A DNA stretch of 45,099 bases from Bacteroidales bacterium UBA2295 (GTDB lineage Bacteria; Bacteroidota; Bacteroidia; Bacteroidales; Tenuifilaceae), in the NCBI GenBank assembly GCA_002345825.1, contig DDWD01000195.1:43323-88421 (forward strand), in the 5' to 3' direction. Position 1 is the first letter of the stretch. Each line of letters opens with the position of its first letter. A program made the translations under genes and the position numbers. The notes below the pieces were generated by a model. The model saw only the letters and a list, made by a program, of their open reading frames with translations, had not been told where the DNA came from and did not search any database. Shown here in pieces: positions 41,425-45,099 of this stretch.

Positions 41425-43455
41425 ATGGCAAAAAACATTGTTTTAATTTTTATACTATTTGCATCGCTTCTTCAACCAAGCAGGATATATGCTCAGGAGT
41501 ATATTGTGGGTGGCGATTTTGACTATGCTCCTTTTTCGTTTATTGATAAAGATGGCAAACCCAGCGGCCTCGAGATAGATGTGATAGAGGCAATTGCCGC
41601 ATCAAGCGGCATTAAGCTAAACTTTCACCTCAGCAGGTGGGATGATGCATTGTCACACATAAAAGAAGGGAAAGCTGATATTATTGTGGGCATCATCTAC
41701 TCCGAGGAGAGGGAGGCTTTTTTTGATTTTACCATTCCAATCCATACGGAGTACTACTCAATTTTTATTCGCAAGGACCTGCCATTTGTCGACCTATCAA
41801 GCCTGTACGATTACAAGTTGGTAGCTTTGGCCAAGGATGCATCAATCGAAAAGTATCTTATCCCAATGGGCCTTTTTGAGGATTATGTTTTGGCCCAATC
41901 GCTACCCGAAGCCCTTTCCGTTATAGAGCTGGGATTGGCCGATTATGTGTTGGCACCCAATTTACTTGGCCTTAACGAGATACAAAAGAATAAGTATGAA
42001 AATATCGAGATTAAAGGGCCATCAATAATTCCCAGTATTTACTGTATGGCCGTAAGAAAAGGGAATCCCGAGTTATTGAACATCCTGAACAATGGAATAA
42101 CGGAGCTGCGTGCTAGTGGAAAGCTGGCTGACTTACAAGAAAAATGGAAAGTTTATGAGGAGGAGGATGTTAAATATAAGCAAATTGCCAAGGTTTTCTT
42201 GATTGTTTTTATTCTATTACTTGTGTTACTGCTCCTTGTCTTTATTTGGGTATGGTTGCTTCGCCTGCAGATAAAGAAAAAGACTGAGAGCATTAAGCAG
42301 AAAAATGTGGAGTTACAAAAAAGTGAGGAGAAGTTCAGGGTTATTACCGAAAATTCCAGCGATATTATATGGCATTTAGATAGCAATTTTCAATTAACCT
42401 ACATTAGCCAAGCCGATGAAAGAATTAGAGGCTTTAGTAAGGAAGAGGTAATTGGCAAATCGCTTTTTTCGATTCTAAAACCCGAAGGAATAGAATTGCT
42501 AAAGCAGGCGAATGAAAAACGGATGGCTGACCTTAGCAAGGGGGTCAAATCACCGCCAGCGATTTATGAACTGGAGGAGATTTGCAACGACGGTAGTTAC
42601 GTTTGGGTTGAGGCTACTGCAACAGCATTCTACGATGCTGATGGAAAAATTACTGGTTACCATGGGGTGTCAAGAGATATCACAGAACGCAAAAAAGCCG
42701 AACAACTGCTTAAGGAGAGAGAAAACCAGCTGCGTGAGCTAAACTCAACAAAAGACAAGCTCTTCTCAATTATTGCCCATGATTTAAGAAATCCATTTAA
42801 TGCCATCTTGGGCTTGTCGAATTTGCTAATTGAAAACATTAATGATTTTGAAGTTGCTGAGTGCGAAAGATATTTGCGGGTTATTAACTCAACAGCCGAA
42901 AACACCCTTGTTCTGCTTGATAATTTACTCGAATGGTCAAAAACGCAAACGGGGAATAAGATATTTAAGCCCGAAAGGGCAGATTTATATACAATTATCA
43001 GCGAAATATTGGGGGTGTCAAAAACAAATGCAAACATTAAGAACATATCCATAGAGTATTCGCAGGCCGATAGTATTGAGGTATATGCTGATGTAAATAT
43101 GCTGAAAACAGTTTTACGAAACCTTATTTCCAATGCAATAAAGTTTACTCACCCAAATGGAGAGGTTGCCATTACCGCAGGAAAGACTTTCGATAATATC
43201 GAGATTACCGTTGCTGATAATGGCGTTGGTATGAGTGAAGAGATCCAAAGCAAACTATTCAAGATTGACGCTGATATCACGACCCCCGGAACATCCAACG
43301 AAAAAGGTTCAGGACTAGGACTAATACTTTGTAAAGAATTTGTAGAAATGCATGGCGGCGAAATTAAGGTAAAAAGTGAGCTGGGTAAAGGGAGTGCTTT
43401 TGTGGTTTCGTTGCCGGTTAGTGTTATGCATAATACGGATCGCCCCCTTTTGTAG
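41425..43455 (+). CDS. Sensor histidine kinase with periplasmic SBP_bac_3 and cytoplasmic PAS domains
   Basis: 676 aa from the ATG at 41425; the frame opens at a GTG at 41407. A signal peptide (ending IYAQ) and a solute-binding-protein family 3 domain (~25-245; GGDFDYAPFSFIDKDGKPSGLEIDVI, the amino-acid-binding opening) face the periplasm. One TM at ~257-279, a coiled coil, and a PAS domain (~305-425) with a PAC end (GVSRDITERKKAE) follow. HisKA has His452 in IIAHDLRNPFN, and HATPase_c shows NLISNAIKFT, DNGVGMS and GSGLGL. There is no receiver. It resembles one-module BvgS-like sensors for amino acids. No regulator is adjacent. Confidence 0.92.
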   Translation: MAKNIVLIFILFASLLQPSRIYAQEYIVGGDFDYAPFSFIDKDGKPSGLEIDVIEAIAASSGIKLNFHLSRWDDALSHIKEGKADIIVGIIYSEEREAFFDFTIPIHTEYYSIFIRKDLPFVDLSSLYDYKLVALAKDASIEKYLIPMGLFEDYVLAQSLPEALSVIELGLADYVLAPNLLGLNEIQKNKYENIEIKGPSIIPSIYCMAVRKGNPELLNILNNGITELRASGKLADLQEKWKVYEEEDVKYKQIAKVFLIVFILLLVLLLLVFIWVWLLRLQIKKKTESIKQKNVELQKSEEKFRVITENSSDIIWHLDSNFQLTYISQADERIRGFSKEEVIGKSLFSILKPEGIELLKQANEKRMADLSKGVKSPPAIYELEEICNDGSYVWVEATATAFYDADGKITGYHGVSRDITERKKAEQLLKERENQLRELNSTKDKLFSIIAHDLRNPFNAILGLSNLLIENINDFEVAECERYLRVINSTAENTLVLLDNLLEWSKTQTGNKIFKPERADLYTIISEILGVSKTNANIKNISIEYSQADSIEVYADVNMLKTVLRNLISNAIKFTHPNGEVAITAGKTFDNIEITVADNGVGMSEEIQSKLFKIDADITTPGTSNEKGSGLGLILCKEFVEMHGGEIKVKSELGKGSAFVVSLPVSVMHNTDRPLL

Positions 43456-43879
43456 AGACCGGTTTGGCTCAAGATTCAACTCGGCTCCGTATCCAAGACA
43501 TTTATGTCCCCATTCTAATCAATCCCCGTTAGTATGATGATCATTTTATCACTCTTTTGGGGTGTTTTTTATAAGAATTCTTTCCCCTACATTTGCTTGC
43601 GGAGGTGCGGGGGCGGCCAGTTAAGCTGGTTTTGGATGGTTGTAGATTAAAAATATGTACCCTATCAAAAATTGCCTAAAACCATTCCTGCACCTCCATT
43701 TTTTATTATCGGCATACTCGCTGGAAGTCCATTGTTACTGGGGCTTTTTGCCAACAACATCACATACACAGGGTCAGGTTATGCCTTACCGCAGATGCCG
43801 ATGATTTTTTTTGTACATTTGGTGTTGGTATAAGTAAGTTAGCAGCAAGACAAAGACAACACCCTGAAAACATTAAGCA
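43456..43879. other. 424-bp non-coding region with two large inverted repeats
   Basis: No credible ORF. GGAGGTGC at 43601-43608 pairs with GCACCTCC at 43690-43697, with further GGTTTT/AAAACC complementarity inside. ATCGGCAT at 43708-43715 pairs perfectly with ATGCCGAT at 43795-43802. TACATTTG at 43814-43821 is a good -7 box for the next gene but lacks a -33 TTG. The region marks the change to AT-rich DNA and looks like a junction, possibly recombination-related. Confidence 0.5.
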
Positions 43880-44956
43880 ATGAATAAAACAATTAAAATC
43901 ACACTCTTTTGTATTATTTCAGGTTTCATCCCTTGTAAAGGACAAGTATCTAATAGTATTGATTCTCTATTAAACACATATTACAATCAGGGATTCTTCA
44001 ATGGTTCGGTTTTAGTTGCCCAACAAGGGAACATAATATTTGAAAAAGGATTTGGCTATGCTAATTTTGAATGGAATACAAAAAACACTCCAACAACTAA
44101 ATTTTATATAGGTTCAATCACAAAACCGTTTGTTTCATTAATTACAATACAATTGGTTTCAGAAGGTAAAATTGAATTACAAAAACCAATTACAACTTAC
44201 CTGAGTGATTACAGAAAAGATACAGGCGATTCTATTACAATATTCGATTTACTTACACATACATCGGGACTGCCCGATTACACAAATGAAATTGGGTTTT
44301 GGACAGATTCAGTAAAAATAAATTATACAAAAGATTATATTTTACATCACTTCTGTAGTAAAGACCTGAATTTCAAGTCTGGTCAGGAATTTGAGTATTC
44401 AAATACAGGTTATTTTATTCTTGGGATGATAATCGAAAAAGTAACAGGTAAATCTTTTAAAAATGTACTTGAAGAAAGAATTTTAAATCCTTCAGGAATG
44501 TTAAATACAGGTATCATCTGTAATGATTCTTTAATATCTCAAAGGGCAAGCGGATATATCAAAGAAAACAGCCAAATAAAAAATGCTCCTTATATTGATT
44601 TTGACAACGTGTTTACTGCCGGTAATATGTATTCAACAGTTGAAGATTTGTATCTGTTTGACAAAGCATTGTTCGGTTCCAAATTGCTTCTTGACAGTCT
44701 AAAGGCGATAATGTTTACTCCTTTTAAAAATGCTTATGCATTGGGTTGGGGAACGAAAGAATATAAATTGGATAATAATGAAACAATTAATATTATTACA
44801 CATCCTGGAAGTATAAAAGGGTTTAAATCTATCTTTTTTCATATTCTTAATAATAATAGCATTATAATTTTACTGGATAATACCTATATGGGTGAAAAAA
44901 AATTTGAAATTTGTGAACGAATTATGGAAATAATAAACAAAACCAAAATAAAATGA
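43880..44956 (+). CDS. Serine hydrolase of the beta-lactamase / penicillin-binding-protein fold (class C-like)
   Basis: 358 aa. A signal peptide (MNKTIKITLFCIISGFIPCKGQ) precedes a Beta-lactamase (PF00144-type) domain. The catalytic SxxK is S79-I-T-K82, the second motif is Y173-S-N175 (YSNTGYF), and the third-motif equivalent is H308-P-G310 (HPGSIKG, in place of KTG). Such proteins are usually D-alanyl-D-amino-acid peptidases or esterases rather than true beta-lactamases. Base composition and codon choice (AAA, ATA, TTA) are distinctly more AT-rich than in the genes to the left, suggesting transfer. ATGA overlaps the start of the next gene. Confidence 0.88.
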   Translation: MNKTIKITLFCIISGFIPCKGQVSNSIDSLLNTYYNQGFFNGSVLVAQQGNIIFEKGFGYANFEWNTKNTPTTKFYIGSITKPFVSLITIQLVSEGKIELQKPITTYLSDYRKDTGDSITIFDLLTHTSGLPDYTNEIGFWTDSVKINYTKDYILHHFCSKDLNFKSGQEFEYSNTGYFILGMIIEKVTGKSFKNVLEERILNPSGMLNTGIICNDSLISQRASGYIKENSQIKNAPYIDFDNVFTAGNMYSTVEDLYLFDKALFGSKLLLDSLKAIMFTPFKNAYALGWGTKEYKLDNNETINIITHPGSIKGFKSIFFHILNNNSIIILLDNTYMGEKKFEICERIMEIINKTKIK

Positions 44957-45099
44957 AACCTTATTATTTCTTATTTTTAATGTTCTTACTTTCTTGTGAG
45001 AACAACCATAACACAATCCTTTCAGGTGTTATTGAAAATCCAAAATCAGAATATGTACACTTAACCATAGGTGATGGTTTGACCCCCTATAAATCGGAC
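44953..45099 (+). CDS. Lipoprotein, 5' part only (TlpA/DUF4369-like N-terminus)
   Basis: The first 49 codons are visible; the gene continues beyond the window. ATG at 44953 overlaps the TGA of the serine hydrolase gene by 4 bp. MKPYYFLFLMFLLSCEN is a lipoprotein signal with the lipobox LLSC, so Cys15 is probably lipidated. The next stretch, SGVIENPKSEYVHLTIGD, resembles the N-terminal DUF4369 domain in front of TlpA-type thiol-disulfide proteins of Bacteroidota, but the thioredoxin part is out of view. AT-rich like its partner. Confidence 0.7.
   Translation, partial: MKPYYFLFLMFLLSCENNHNTILSGVIENPKSEYVHLTIGDGLTPYKSD

Noticed and set aside
43601..43802. Integron attC site
   Set aside because: The inverted repeats are suggestive, but no GTTRRRY core with matching R''/L'' boxes could be read, and no integrase is in the window.
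43880..44956. A true class C beta-lactamase resistance gene
   Set aside because: The third motif is HPG rather than KTG and the overall pattern fits the broad serine-hydrolase family, so antibiotic hydrolysis cannot be claimed.

Overview
The window looks like chromosome of a free-living Bacteroidota, probably order Bacteroidales or Marinilabiliales. Several promoters carry the phylum's signature (TTG, about 19 bp, TAnnTTTG) instead of a sigma70 -35/-10 pair, clearest at rpiB, tRNA-Gln, the PspC operon and tyrS. Shine-Dalgarno sites are sparse. The gene families fit as well: an UpxY-type NusG paralogue, a DUF4348 lipoprotein, AspT/YidE and AEC carriers, TPR hybrid kinases and a WD40-caspase protein. 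The genus cannot be named from this sequence.

Layout. 1-2521: end of a beta-barrel-like gene, then a secreted WD40-caspase fusion. 2563-9709: a Cache/HAMP/GAF/PAS sensor without an output domain, a cyclic-nucleotide-binding histidine kinase followed directly by a glycosyltransferase and a lipoprotein, then divergent hemW-like and rpiB genes. 9710-10127: a nested inverted-repeat (MITE-like) island. 10128-13252: an orphan UpxY antiterminator and two carriers. 13601-17003: a small bipolar-charge protein with a strong terminator, a TPR hybrid histidine kinase and a convergent, overlapping Lrp/AsnC gene. 17151-25211 (mostly minus strand): S9 peptidase, GNAT-like protein, lipoprotein esterase, a queD-GNAT-SDR-GNAT run and an ArsR regulator. 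25392-30831 (plus): polyprenyl synthase, CvpA, then tyrS with wzz- and wzy-like genes. 30850-38083 (minus): RsbU-type phosphatase, EF-P, a tolC-HlyD-tsaB-DUF3108 run and DUF2797. 38419-43455 (plus): a PspC-PadR-PspC operon, tRNA-Gln and an SBP-PAS histidine kinase. 43456-45099: a structured gap followed by two overlapping, AT-rich genes that look acquired.

Much of the content is housekeeping (tyrS, efp, tsaB, rpiB, queD, tRNA-Gln, hemW-like) mixed with signalling. The two orphan kinases at 5229 and 41425 have nearly matching catalytic cores behind different sensors. Polysaccharide functions (glycosyltransferase, UpxY, Wzz, Wzy) are scattered, not in one locus. I see no rRNA, CRISPR array, complete insertion sequence or recognisable defence island. 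The most unusual parts are the nested repeat island beside upxY, the PspC-PadR-PspC operon with direct repeats around its promoter, the WD40-caspase protein and the AT-rich right end.
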